Shown here: piece after piece, positions 9,701-17,573 of the stretch | Numbering within the stretch: the stretch's first letter is position 1 | Layout of the letters: every line of letters begins with the position of its first letter | Source of the DNA: an uncultured Pontibacter sp. | GTDB lineage: Bacteria > Bacteroidota > Bacteroidia > Cytophagales > Hymenobacteraceae | Direction of reading: 5' to 3' | Assembly (NCBI RefSeq): GCF_947495565.1 | Contig: NZ_CANLZM010000002.1 | Coordinates: 1 to 64,000 of the forward strand | DNA length: 64,000 nucleotides | Translations under genes and position numbers: made by a program | Notes under the pieces: model-generated | Databases searched by the model: none | What the model saw: the letters and a program-made list of their open reading frames with translations, nothing else | What the model was told of the DNA's origin: nothing

Positions 9701-9920
9701 ACACTAAGGTATTGCCGTTTGCTGGTACATTAATTGTGTAAGTGCCATCAGCTCCAGTGGTTGTGCCCACTGTGGTGCCTTTCACAATTACTGCAACCCC
9801 AGGCAGTCCTTGCGATGTGCTCTGGTCGGTAACCGTACCAGACACAGTTCTGCTCTGGGCATAGGCCTGCTGCAGCAGCGCCAGCACCATCACAAAACTC
9901 ATCAGTAATAGTTTTCTCAT
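6783..9920 (-). CDS. SusC/RagA family TonB-linked outer membrane transporter
   Basis: The start at 9920 gives 1045 residues with a clean signal peptide (about 1-22, ending AYAQ). The frame continues to 9992, but the extra 24 residues precede the signal peptide and are implausible. A carboxypeptidase-regulatory-like domain (about 25-100) is followed by the SusC TonB-interaction segment (DEVVVVGYGTQQKKDVT). The plug carries DIESFEILKDGAATAVYGSRAANGV (shown here in pieces: ESFEILKDGA, AVYGSRAANG). A large beta-barrel ends in the aromatic-terminated strand TVGLNLGF. It imports an unknown ligand with SusD, powered by TonB. Confidence 0.95.
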   Translation of the reverse strand: MRKLLLMSFVMVLALLQQAYAQSRTVSGTVTDQSTSQGLPGVAVIVKGTTVGTTTGADGTYTINVPANGNTLVFRFIGYQTAEKAIGNASTINTALATDQKLLDEVVVVGYGTQQKKDVTSSIASVKGSDIANLATPSFDQQLAGRASGVQITQPSGILGAPPKINIRGVNSISSSTQPLIVIDGVPAAVSGNVGAFTPSNALADINPNDIESFEILKDGAATAVYGSRAANGVILITTKKGKSGQAKFSYDGWAGTAKAIELHDLLNAQQFVDITNEKYDNIGQTSPAVLGEFDTDWNDEVFRTAFQHSHAFSASGGSERNTYYFSLGYSNQEGIGRANSLERYSVRTNLTSKVTKFLDFGLQAGLTNQINQGPLTGSNSLSGNIFSVIRMHPNVPVFDPTHPTGYNVDLVNNRALGRGPNTATIANGIPNIRFVLDNNVRKSTTYRGLGNVYLDFKLVDNLRFKTLLGVDLTMVDDFLFNDPRHGDGQGSNGLVSQAYNPIKAWNWQNILSYNKTFGDVHNFDATLVQEYNKYRSSWFQAQGTGLSDRFFNENLVSGTFANQFADGGIGENGLSSYLGRFNYNYASKYYFGASMRADGLSKLSPDNKWGYFPGVSAAWRVSEEEFFKNSSALSVISDLRIRGSYAEVGNINIPGGNYPYLGAFGSAQYGSMNGIAFSNTGNPDLRWEAQKITDFGMDIGLFDGRLNLELAYWMKDNSDIVLSAPTPPSLGVPNNSITRNVGRVVNNGIEFSISGNIIDKSNFSWNSNFNFSTQNNEVKELVSGNDIVFEYTIHREGESINSLYGYQYEGVNQANGNPLYRKADGSLVQGNISGNGGSSRVYYGYDPANPSALGERSSLTSADKTILGTTLPKWFGGLDNNFKYGNFDANIFVRFSGGNKIMNRTRQDLLTMAFENNGTEVLDRWQSPENPGDGQTPKLAAGAEYSNFINTNGETSSRFVEDGDFLKVSNLSIGYTLPKAITERASIDRLRVYAQLQNAFVFTKYTGLDPETYTSISGTNSNLGVDWNGQPQQRVFTVGLNLGF

Positions 9921-10472
9921 TTGTTGTTTGAAATTAAGGTGAATAGAATTGGTTGGTTTTAAATTTTTGCACTTACTCTGAAATTTGGACAAGGCTCTGC
10001 CATGCTCATATTTCTATGAATTTTAATTTTTGCACTTATTTCAGGATGGTTTTAGCTAAACCACCCTGCGACACGAAAAATTTAAGTAGTGAGATTTTCA
10101 AGTATGACGAGCCTTTGAAAGCCCGCTTCTACTTTTGGGGTGATAGTTACCTATACTGATCAGCTGCTGGCCTAAAACAACTATATAACAGTAATAGACA
10201 TCTATTCAGGCCCAATAATATGCAGTAATTATATTAAAAACAATAGGTACTAAATAATCTTGTTCAATGTTAAAACACTATAAAATAGCTTCTTAGATGC
10301 CTACAATAAATTTAATGCATTATATCACGACTAGAGCAAGACCAGAAAAACCCTTTATTTGTTGCTTAAATGGACTTTTTACCATCATACTGCAAACCAA
10401 TGTTTTAACAACAATAAAGGATAAACCAAATTTAAAATGCTCTTATATTTAAATTTTTTAGTACTGCTTTTC
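9921..10472. other. Gene-free susC upstream region
   Basis: About 550 bp of AT-rich DNA between susC and the prfB terminator. I see no supportable gene: the short frame at 9953-10159 has no family resemblance. The region should hold the susC promoter and leader. The only clear structure is a pair of direct repeats at 9957-9975 and 10021-10038. Confidence 0.6.
9957..10038 (-). repeat. Direct repeat pair upstream of susC
   Basis: 9957-9975 (TTTTAAATTTTTGCACTTA) and 10021-10038 (the same with one A fewer) are direct repeats 64 nt apart. They lie about 40 and 100 nt upstream of the susC start. They could be twin binding sites for a regulator of susCD or a duplicated promoter segment. Only the repetition is observed. 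Confidence 0.5.
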
Positions 10473-10517
10473 AAAAAATAAAAAAGGCACCCAAGTTGGG
10501 CGCCTTTTTTATTTTTT
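10473..10517 (-). terminator. prfB terminator
   Basis: Arms 10473-10493 and 10497-10517 pair with one mismatch. A GGC.CCC/GGG.GCC core is flanked by A-rich and T-rich runs. It begins 16 nt after the prfB stop codon on the minus strand. Confidence 0.85.
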
Positions 10518-10532
10518 GCTGCGGCTTTTTAC

Positions 10533-11610
10533 TTATGCCTGCATGAGATAAGCTTTGATATATTCATCCAAATCTCCATCCAATACATTTTGCACATCTG
10601 TTCGCTCCACACCTGTACGCACATCTTTTATAAGTTTGTAAGGATGAAGTACATAGTTGCGGATCTGTGAGCCAAAGTCAATTCTTTTCTTTGTGCTTTC
10701 AATACGGTCGCGTTCGGCATTGCGCTTTTCCATTTCTATCTGGTATAACCTGGATCGGAGCATTCGGATAGCGTGTTCCTTGTTCATCAGCTGTGAACGC
10801 TCTATCTGGCACTCTATTACAATCCCAGTTGGCTTATGCTTCAGGCGCACAGCCGTCTCCACCTTGTTTACGTTCTGCCCGCCTGCACCTCCTGAGCGGA
10901 AAGTATCCCACTCTATATCGGCCATGTTTACCTCAATGTTGATGGTATCTTCCACTACAGGATAGGAAAACACAGAGGCAAACGAAGTATGGCGGCGGCC
11001 ACCTGAATCGAACGGGGAAATGCGAACCAGGCGGTGCACTCCTATCTCAGACTTCAGGTAACCATAGGCAAAATCTCCGGTAATCTCCAGCGTGGCAGAG
11101 CGTATGCCTGCTCCATCTCCTGCCTGGTAGTTCAGCTGCTTCACGTTAAACCCATGCGACTCAGCCCACATGATGTACATGCGCATCAGCATTTCGGCCC
11201 AGTCCTGACTTTCGGTGCCGCCTGCACCTGGGTTGATCTCCAGAATAGCGCTGAGCTGATCTTCCTCTCCGCTCAGCATGCGCTTAAACTCCAGCCCTTC
11301 TACAGCCCCTTCCGCTTTTTTATACTCCTGCTGTATGTCCTCCTCCGACACATCGCCTTCTTTGTAGAAATCAAACAGCACCTCAAAGTCTGAGACCGCC
11401 TTGTCTACTTCTTCGTAGTGGTCTGTCCATACTTTGATTGACTTGATTTCTTTCAGTATCTTTTCTGCTTCTTTCGGGTCATCCCAAAAATTAGGGGCAG
11501 TAGTCTGTACTTCCGTTTCTTTTATCTGCTCTTTCTTGGCATCGTAGTCAAAGATACCTCCTCAAGGCCTCTACTCTGGCCTTCAACTCTTTTACTTGCT
11601 CAGTTGTCAT
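10533..11610 (-). CDS. prfB: Peptide chain release factor 2 (programmed +1 frameshift)
   Basis: RF2 recognises UGA and UAA stop codons and triggers peptide release. The gene is in two frames. It starts with ATG at 11610 and reads 20 codons to a leucine CTT (11551-11553), where an in-frame TGA (11548-11550) follows. A +1 shift continues at GAC (11549) to the stop at 10533, giving about 358 residues, normal for RF2. The SPF codon-recognition tripeptide lies in [10 protein letters not shown] and the catalytic GGQ in [14 protein letters not shown] single-frame caller would start at about 11381 and lose the N-terminal domain. Confidence 0.95.
11547..11562 (-). other. prfB: prfB autoregulatory +1 frameshift site
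   Basis: Minus strand reads AGGAGG (11557-11562) TAT CTT TGA C. This is the classical RF2 recoding arrangement: an internal Shine-Dalgarno-like AGGAGG just upstream of a slippery CTT followed by UGA and C. Low RF2 slows termination at UGA and favours the shift, so RF2 controls its own synthesis. The downstream frame agrees exactly with a +1 shift. Confidence 0.93.
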
Positions 11611-11646
11611 TAGCGTGTTGTGGTTATACTTCTTTTTAAACAACAA

Positions 11647-11686
11647 AATGCTGAAGTATAAACTCAGTCGCTTATACTTCAGCATT
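11647..11686 (-). terminator. ilvE terminator with AAGTATAA feet
   Basis: Arms 11647-11661 and 11672-11686 are a perfect 15-bp inverted repeat around a 10-nt loop. Both arms contain GAAGTATAA. It sits between the ilvE stop and the prfB start, both on the minus strand. Confidence 0.65.
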
Positions 11687-11704
11687 CTATACTTTCAGGT
11701 TACG

Positions 11705-12778
11705 CTACAGCCGTATACGGTGCACCCAGTTGTGCGTGTCCGGCGTCTCGCCTGTTTTAATCTTATCTAACTCCGTAGAGATGTGGTTTGAAATCTCGCG
11801 ATCCTCTACTGCCGGCAAGTCCATGTCTTCGCCGTTATAGTGTATGGTGGCAATTTGCGCAATAGTGGCTGCTGTACCTGTACCGAAGGCTTCCTGCAGT
11901 TTACCTGCCTTATGGGCCTCCACCAGTTCATCTATAGACACCTTTCGCTCTTCTACTGTGTAGCCTAAATCCTTAGCCAGCTGCAGCACACTGTCTCTGG
12001 TTATGCCAGCAAGTATAGTGGTGCTTACAGGCGGCGTTATGAGTTTTCCGTCTATCACAAACATTAGGTTCATGGTACCTGACTCCTCAATATACTTATG
12101 CTCTTTTGCATCGGTCCAGATCAGTTGGTGGTAGCCCCGCTCCTGCATTTTACGGGCAGGCAATAAGGCCGCGCCATAGTTACCGGCAGCTTTCGCAAAA
12201 CCGGCTCCACCCTCTGCTGAGCGTACATAATCCGGCTCAATAGCAACCTTAAGCGGTTGGCCGTAGTAGGCGCCTACCGGGCATGTAAAGATGGTGAAAC
12301 GATAGCTGGCCGATGGACGCACGCCAATAAAATCGTCGGTAGCAAACATAAACGGACGAATGTATAAGGCACAACCAGCCGTTGGCGGCACCCAGGCGGC
12401 ATCTAAGCGCAGCAGCTGCTCCAGCCCTTTCATAAAGATATCCTCGGTAATGGCCGGCATGCACATACGCTCACCAGATTTGTTCAGTCGCCTGAAGTTT
12501 TCCAGCGGGCGGAACAATAAAATATCCCCATTGGCATCTTTGTAGGCTTTCATACCTTCAAAAATAGACTGGCCATAGTGTAGGGCTGAGGTTGCAGGAC
12601 TCATCGTCATGTTACCGTAGGGTAATATTTGCGGCGATTGCCACTCATTGTCTTTGTAATCGGCTACCAGCATGTGGTCTGAGAAGATCTTCCCGAACTC
12701 AATGTTGTTAAAGTCCAGCTCTGCAATACGCGATTCTGCCACGCACTGTGCCGGTATAGTTAGCATATCTAAGGACAT
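11705..12778 (-). CDS. ilvE: Branched-chain amino acid aminotransferase
   Basis: A PLP enzyme that exchanges amino groups between glutamate and the 2-oxo acids of leucine, isoleucine and valine. The 357-residue protein is of the class IV BCAT2-like type, with SALHYGQSIFEGMKAYK near residues 65-81 and a likely PLP lysine in ALLPARKMQERG. IEESGTMNLMF and GITRDSVLQLA are further family blocks. The start is not tightly fixed: a second Met lies at residue 5. It stands alone between the adenosyltransferase gene and prfB, with a terminator after it. Confidence 0.94.
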   Translation of the reverse strand: MSLDMLTIPAQCVAESRIAELDFNNIEFGKIFSDHMLVADYKDNEWQSPQILPYGNMTMSPATSALHYGQSIFEGMKAYKDANGDILLFRPLENFRRLNKSGERMCMPAITEDIFMKGLEQLLRLDAAWVPPTAGCALYIRPFMFATDDFIGVRPSASYRFTIFTCPVGAYYGQPLKVAIEPDYVRSAEGGAGFAKAAGNYGAALLPARKMQERGYHQLIWTDAKEHKYIEESGTMNLMFVIDGKLITPPVSTTILAGITRDSVLQLAKDLGYTVEERKVSIDELVEAHKAGKLQEAFGTGTAATIAQIATIHYNGEDMDLPAVEDREISNHISTELDKIKTGETPDTHNWVHRIRL

Positions 12779-12824
12779 AGTTAAGTGTTGTTTTTTAATT
12801 CCGTTTAGGTTGTATGGTATGGTG

Positions 12825-13376
12825 CTACATTCTCGGTTTCCAGGTTACCTCCTCAGTTCCCAGCTCCTGTGTCATAATACGGCACAGGGCAAATAGATAG
12901 TCAGAAAGCCTGTTAAGATATTTTATGACCAGGTCATCCACCGGCGAAACTTCCTGCAGACTAATGGCCAAGCGCTCGGCACGTCGGCAAACGCAGCGGG
13001 CCACATGGCAGAACGACACAGACTGATGCCCGCCCGGCAACACAAACGCCCGCAATGGAGGCACTTCAGCCGTGTACATATCTATTTCCTGCTCCAGAAG
13101 TATGATATCCTCCTCGTGCAGGTCTGGCGTTGCCATTTTGGTATTTTTAGCTGGGTCTGTGGCCAGCGTAGAGCCGACGGTAAACAGCCTGTCCTGGATT
13201 TCCTTCAGGATATCCAGCCTGCTTTTGTTCACCTCCTGGTCACGCACCAGGCCTATGTAGGAGTTCAGCTCGTCTACAGTGCCGTATACTTCTATTCGCA
13301 GATTTGCTTTAGAGACTCTGGTGCCACCAATCAGTGCGGTGGTGCCTTTATCGCCTGTTTTGGTGTATATCTTCAT
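12825..13376 (-). CDS. ATP:cob(I)alamin adenosyltransferase, PduO type
   Basis: Makes adenosylcobalamin from cob(I)alamin and ATP. The 183-residue protein has the N-terminal ATP-binding segment YTKTGDKGTTALIGG (residues 4-18), VDELNSYIGL, the helix CRRAERLA and NRLSDYLFALCR near the end. These are PduO/MMAB hallmarks. Its start codon overlaps the stop of the upstream ABC ATPase gene by one base (TAATG), so the two are probably translationally coupled. The product would supply coenzyme to the methylmalonyl-CoA mutase encoded at 44.5-49.1 kb. Confidence 0.94.
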   Translation of the reverse strand: MKIYTKTGDKGTTALIGGTRVSKANLRIEVYGTVDELNSYIGLVRDQEVNKSRLDILKEIQDRLFTVGSTLATDPAKNTKMATPDLHEEDIILLEQEIDMYTAEVPPLRAFVLPGGHQSVSFCHVARCVCRRAERLAISLQEVSPVDDLVIKYLNRLSDYLFALCRIMTQELGTEEVTWKPRM

Positions 13377-14101
13377 TACTGATGTTCTGCCTGTAGTCTG
13401 GAGGCTGTGGTTATGTCCGGGTTTACTGTATCTGATTCTACCAGGCCATCGCGGAGGCGCACGATGCGGTGCGCGTACTTGGCGATATCCTCTTCGTGCG
13501 TTACCATAATAATGGTGTTGCCTTTGGAGTGCAGGTTCTCGAACAGCTCCATAATCTCATAAGAGGTTTTGGTGTCGAGGTTACCTGTCGGTTCGTCGGC
13601 AAGTATGATGCTGGGATTGTTTATAAGAGCACGGGCAATGGCCACACGCTGGCGCTGACCACCCGAAAGCTCGTTTGGTTTGTGCTTGCCGCGGGTACCC
13701 AGGCCTACGCTTTCCAGCGCCTGCTGCGCCTTCTCCTCGCGCTGGCTTTTGTTGTAGCCGGCATAAATAAGCGGCAGGGCCACGTTTTCCAGCGAAGACT
13801 GCCTTGGCAGCAGGTTAAAGGTCTGGAACACGAAGCCGATCTCCTTGTTCCGCACCTCCGCCAGCTCGTTGTCTGACATGTTGCTTACATCCTGCCCGTT
13901 CAGAATATAGGTGCCGCCGGTTGGTGTATCGAGGCAGCCGATAATATTCATAAACGTAGATTTTCCCGAGCCGGATGGCCCCATAAAGGCCACATACTCT
14001 CCTCTGTTGATGCTGATGGATACCGATTTAAGGGCATTGATAGTCTCAGTACCCATGCGGTATACCTTCGAGATGTCGTGGGTTTCGATGATGGTGCTCA
14101 T
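13376..14101 (-). CDS. ABC transporter ATP-binding protein, LolD/MacB class
   Basis: A 241-residue nucleotide-binding subunit. Walker A is GPSGSGKST, the Q-loop [11 protein letters not shown], the signature [15 protein letters not shown], Walker [13 protein letters not shown] and the H-loop in IMVTHEED. The DEPTGNLD form places it with ATPases that drive FtsX/MacB-type permeases. No such permease is adjacent. The upstream gene, 11 bp away, encodes an unusual membrane/TPR protein instead. 13859-13897 recurs almost exactly at the 3' end of the Nudix gene (18483-18521). Confidence 0.93.
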   Translation of the reverse strand: MSTIIETHDISKVYRMGTETINALKSVSISINRGEYVAFMGPSGSGKSTFMNIIGCLDTPTGGTYILNGQDVSNMSDNELAEVRNKEIGFVFQTFNLLPRQSSLENVALPLIYAGYNKSQREEKAQQALESVGLGTRGKHKPNELSGGQRQRVAIARALINNPSIILADEPTGNLDTKTSYEIMELFENLHSKGNTIIMVTHEEDIAKYAHRIVRLRDGLVESDTVNPDITTASRLQAEHQ

Positions 14102-14112
14102 ACGGCTTTATT

Positions 14113-17100
14113 TCATAGTTGCCAGTTTTCGGCACGGGCCTCCACTTCCTGGCGTTTTTGTTCTAATATCTCTATAAATGTAGCATATTCTGAGGGAGGA
14201 AGCAAATTTTGCAGCGTTTCAGAAGCCTGATTTGCATAAGAATATAAGCCTTGCTCTATACTTTCCAGTGCGTAGGCTTTATGCAGCTGCACAGCATACG
14301 GATTATAGGTGATGCCGCTCAGCAATATGTTATAAGCTTTCTCGTCGCCGGGTTTATACTTCCTGAAGAAATCAGCGGCAGCCAGCAGTGTTTCTTCATC
14401 ATAGGTCAGCATTTTAACAGCTTGCTCATAGCGCGCCGCCGCCTCCTCGCTGCGCCCCCTGGCTTCAGCTACACGAGCTTTAAAGTATAAACGCATGCGC
14501 TTGTCCCGGTCAGTCAAGTATAAACGGTCCATCTTATTGAGCAGCAGATCATACTTCTCGGTATTGAGCCAAAGCTTCAGCTGCTGCAGGTTTAAGGTGG
14601 AGCGTAGGGCACCTTCGGGCCGCTGCATGGCGCTTGCTTCCTGTATGGCATCGTAGGCTGCTTTCCAGCGCTTCTGATTTAGCAGATACTCCACTCGGGT
14701 TACTACTGCATGCCGCTTCAGGTCTTTTTCCTGCACCGTATTTACCAGCATATTCACGTGCTCCAGCGTTAAGGTTGGCAGGTAGCTCAGCAAGTACTGC
14801 AGTTTGTCTTTGTCCGTACCTTCGCGTAGCACTGTCTCTACATCCTGCCGGAGCAGCATGGCCAGTTCCTGGGCAACAGCCACGGCAGCCTCATTTTCGG
14901 TATACGCTACCTCTTCCAGCGCTGCTACTGCCGCCTCCGGCTGATGCGCCATGGCTAGTGCATAGCCATGCGACAAGTATGCCTGCGTGTAGCCTCTGTC
15001 TTTTGCTTCTTTAAAGTAGGCGGCGGCGGCACGGAAGTTTTTCTCCTCCAGCATCCACAGCCCCAACGAGTTATAGTAGTATCCGCTTTGGTTTTCCATC
15101 TGCAGTGCCAGGTTCTCGACTACGCGCCTTCCCTCACGTGGCAAGCCGTTGTAATGGTGCACCAAACCCTTCAGGTACAGCAAATCACTATAAAACAACT
15201 GATTGCCCTGCACATTAAGGTAGCTATTGATAAGTTTCAGACGAGTGGTATCGCCATTATCCAAGCTGCTGATGGTTTGGTTGTAGAACAGGGTAAAGTC
15301 TTCTACCTGCTTCAGGGAGTCTGGCATAAAACTTTCGTTGTCCTGCGGATCCATGCCCAGCAATTGGCGCAGCACGGCCTGGTTGCTGCGCAGCGTTATG
15401 TACTTACTCTTTCTGGACTCCTCCAGCACAGCTTTTGCAGGCTCCAGCATTGCCTGTCGGGTGTAGTAGGCCAAGCGGTTGCTGCGTACTACATCGTTGT
15501 TGCGCCCATGCTCGTTGGCCAGGTTAAAGTAATATTCGGTGCTATCCTGTACGCTGGTTTGGGTATAGAGCAGAGCCAGATTATTGTAAATCTCAGCGCT
15601 TTCCGGGAACTGCTCCGCCCCCTGCTGCAGTACATACAGCTTCTCAAAGAAATACTGTTTTTCGTCGTAGAGGTTAGCCAGGCGTACGTACAGTTTTGGG
15701 CTCGGGCGACGCTCCAAGGCCTCCTTCAGCAGCAGGATTTCCTGGTTCCGCTGGTCCTCTTGCCGGTACATGGCTGCCAGACTATAATTGGCTTTTACGT
15801 TGCCGTCATCGTACATATCGCTCTCCTCGTAGAAGCGCTTTGCCAGAATATCGTTGCCGGAAGCGCGGTACAGGTCGCCTATGTAGCTGTAGTAACCGGC
15901 CTGCGCCTGAAAGTATGAACGGTACTGCGTGCGCATAATCAGCACCACACAAATAACCAGGCTCATGATGAAGAATGAGAACAGCGAGAAGGTTTTAGGC
16001 TCATACACCACCTTGTACACCCGCAGGCGTTGCTCTAACAATCTGCCGAAATTAATCATCACATACATCAAAAACCCAAAACCGAAGGCCAGGTGCGTAT
16101 ACACAATGAGGTTCTGATAAAGCAGCGTAAGCGAATCGTTGGCGGTAGCAAAAGCATAGCCAATGCTCAGGAACGCCATGGTGGCAAATACCAGATAAAG
16201 CACTGCGCCCGTAGGCCGGAACGAAAACAGATGTCCATAGTATGCCTGGCGCTGGCGCATGCCCCAAAAACCCGCCACCGTAGACAGCAGAAGTATAAGG
16301 TATGCGTTGAGCGGTAAAACCTCGATGCTGATATAGCCCATGTGCTGCAGGTACATAAGCAATAGGCTCAGCAAGTATAAAATACTGATGAGCAGGAACT
16401 GCCACATACTGAAGCGCCGCTCCGGTGTTTTGGCCTGAGTGTTGATCCAGAGCAGTGCGTTTACGTTTTCATAGCTCACCCAAAGCATAAAAAGCACAGT
16501 GGCAGCCAATAACCCAATCGAGCTATAGCTCACCAGGTGCAGCGTGATCAATGCTGGGGTAAAGTCGGCTTCCGTATACATTAGCAGGCCCAGCACAGCC
16601 ACCACGCCCAGCATGGCCACCACACGCAGCCCTAGGCCGGTATTCGGGAAGAAGGCCTGAAAAGCATAACTGCTTAATGCGAAGAGCACAATACTTACCA
16701 GCAGCATGGTCTGCCCCGCCCCGCCAAATATATCCAGCAAATCAAAGTTGAAAGTAGCCAGGAAGAGCATCAGCAGCAGAACGCCGCCAAAGTATGGCAG
16801 CTGCCGCATGGTACTGATAGCGGCTGCATAAAAGGCCAGGCAAACGCCTAAAATAAACAGCAGAAGGCTGGCGGCCACCGTGTTTACGGCAGGAAGGGCT
16901 ACATCGTACTGCTCAAAAAGCAGGTAACCGTCTGCTGAAAGGGTAAAACTTTCCAGCAGCCCCGGCACCTCGTTTACCGGAACCGGTACCACCTGCAGAT
17001 CGGTTATTTTATCCCAGGCAATGGCCGTGGCTTCGCCGGAGAAGTAATGATATACCCCCAGCAGCAGCGCCAGCACGCCTAACAGCAGTAAAAAAAGATA

Positions 17101-17151
17101 GGGATACCTGGTGTTCGTATCCCATCCTTGCCAAAACTTAATTTTACTCAT
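14113..17151 (-). CDS. Large polytopic membrane protein with TPR C-terminal half
   Basis: A 1012-residue protein I cannot assign to a named family. The first 410 residues contain about 11 hydrophobic helices, starting with YPYLFLLLLGVLALLLGVYH. The rest is helical with tetratricopeptide-like units such as AKRFYEESDMYDDGNVKANYSLAAMY in pieces (KRFYEESD, ANYSLAAMYR), EIYNNLALLYTQ, YYYNSLGLWMLEEKNFRAAA and AAARYEQAVK. The topology suggests a membrane anchor presenting a TPR scaffold. It is followed at 11 bp by an ATPase lacking a standard permease, so the two may cooperate. No catalytic motif is visible. TPR glycosyltransferase or O-antigen-ligase-like proteins have a similar overall shape, but I see no supporting motif. 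Confidence 0.75.
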   Translation of the reverse strand: MSKIKFWQGWDTNTRYPYLFLLLLGVLALLLGVYHYFSGEATAIAWDKITDLQVVPVPVNEVPGLLESFTLSADGYLLFEQYDVALPAVNTVAASLLLFILGVCLAFYAAAISTMRQLPYFGGVLLLMLFLATFNFDLLDIFGGAGQTMLLVSIVLFALSSYAFQAFFPNTGLGLRVVAMLGVVAVLGLLMYTEADFTPALITLHLVSYSSIGLLAATVLFMLWVSYENVNALLWINTQAKTPERRFSMWQFLLISILYLLSLLLMYLQHMGYISIEVLPLNAYLILLLSTVAGFWGMRQRQAYYGHLFSFRPTGAVLYLVFATMAFLSIGYAFATANDSLTLLYQNLIVYTHLAFGFGFLMYVMINFGRLLEQRLRVYKVVYEPKTFSLFSFFIMSLVICVVLIMRTQYRSYFQAQAGYYSYIGDLYRASGNDILAKRFYEESDMYDDGNVKANYSLAAMYRQEDQRNQEILLLKEALERRPSPKLYVRLANLYDEKQYFFEKLYVLQQGAEQFPESAEIYNNLALLYTQTSVQDSTEYYFNLANEHGRNNDVVRSNRLAYYTRQAMLEPAKAVLEESRKSKYITLRSNQAVLRQLLGMDPQDNESFMPDSLKQVEDFTLFYNQTISSLDNGDTTRLKLINSYLNVQGNQLFYSDLLYLKGLVHHYNGLPREGRRVVENLALQMENQSGYYYNSLGLWMLEEKNFRAAAAYFKEAKDRGYTQAYLSHGYALAMAHQPEAAVAALEEVAYTENEAAVAVAQELAMLLRQDVETVLREGTDKDKLQYLLSYLPTLTLEHVNMLVNTVQEKDLKRHAVVTRVEYLLNQKRWKAAYDAIQEASAMQRPEGALRSTLNLQQLKLWLNTEKYDLLLNKMDRLYLTDRDKRMRLYFKARVAEARGRSEEAAARYEQAVKMLTYDEETLLAAADFFRKYKPGDEKAYNILLSGITYNPYAVQLHKAYALESIEQGLYSYANQASETLQNLLPPSEYATFIEILEQKRQEVEARAENWQL

Positions 17152-17285
17152 ATATTTTTCGCGACACTAGTATCAGGACATAAGACACAAGATACTTGAT
17201 TTATACTTCCTGCTGCTTTGCCACCGGATAAAAGTATCTTTCGCAGCTAAAAAACAAGACCGTTCCTTGCACTTATGTCCAGAGC

Positions 17286-17573
17286 TTATTCCAGCACCTT
17301 TGGTACACGGAAGTAGTCGGAGTCTTTTTTAGGGGCATTCAGCAGTGCCTGATCGTGCGAAACGGTATTGCGCGGCTCGTCTTCGCGCAGCACGTTCACC
17401 TCCTCAGACATGTGAATAAGCGGGGCCACTTGCTCCGTATCGAGCTGACTCAGCTGGTCTACCCAGTTCAGGATCTTGTTCAGGTCCTGCAGCACCTCCT
17501 GCTCCTTCTCCTCGTTAAACTCCAGCCTTGCTAAATGCGCTATTTTGCGGATGGTTTGAATATTTGTTGACAT
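17286..17573 (-). CDS. gatC: Asp-tRNA(Asn)/Glu-tRNA(Gln) amidotransferase subunit C
   Basis: GatC stabilises the GatCAB complex, which amidates mis-acylated Glu-tRNA(Gln) or Asp-tRNA(Asn). The 95-residue protein shows the family start (IRKIAHLARLEF) and a tail with VNVLREDEP and a proline-rich VP.VL end (YFRVPKVLE). gatA and gatB are not nearby. The gene begins inside plsC: the two share 59 nt in different frames, which implies coupled translation. Confidence 0.92.
   Translation of the reverse strand: MSTNIQTIRKIAHLARLEFNEEKEQEVLQDLNKILNWVDQLSQLDTEQVAPLIHMSEEVNVLREDEPRNTVSHDQALLNAPKKDSDYFRVPKVLE

Noticed and set aside
9953..10159. 68-residue plus-strand frame upstream of susC
   Set aside because: Low-complexity, AT-rich, spans the direct repeats, and no family resemblance.
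14968..15918. 316-residue open frame on the plus strand
   Set aside because: It is antisense to the membrane/TPR gene, has no family resemblance and is rich in residues expected from the reverse of leucine-rich coding.
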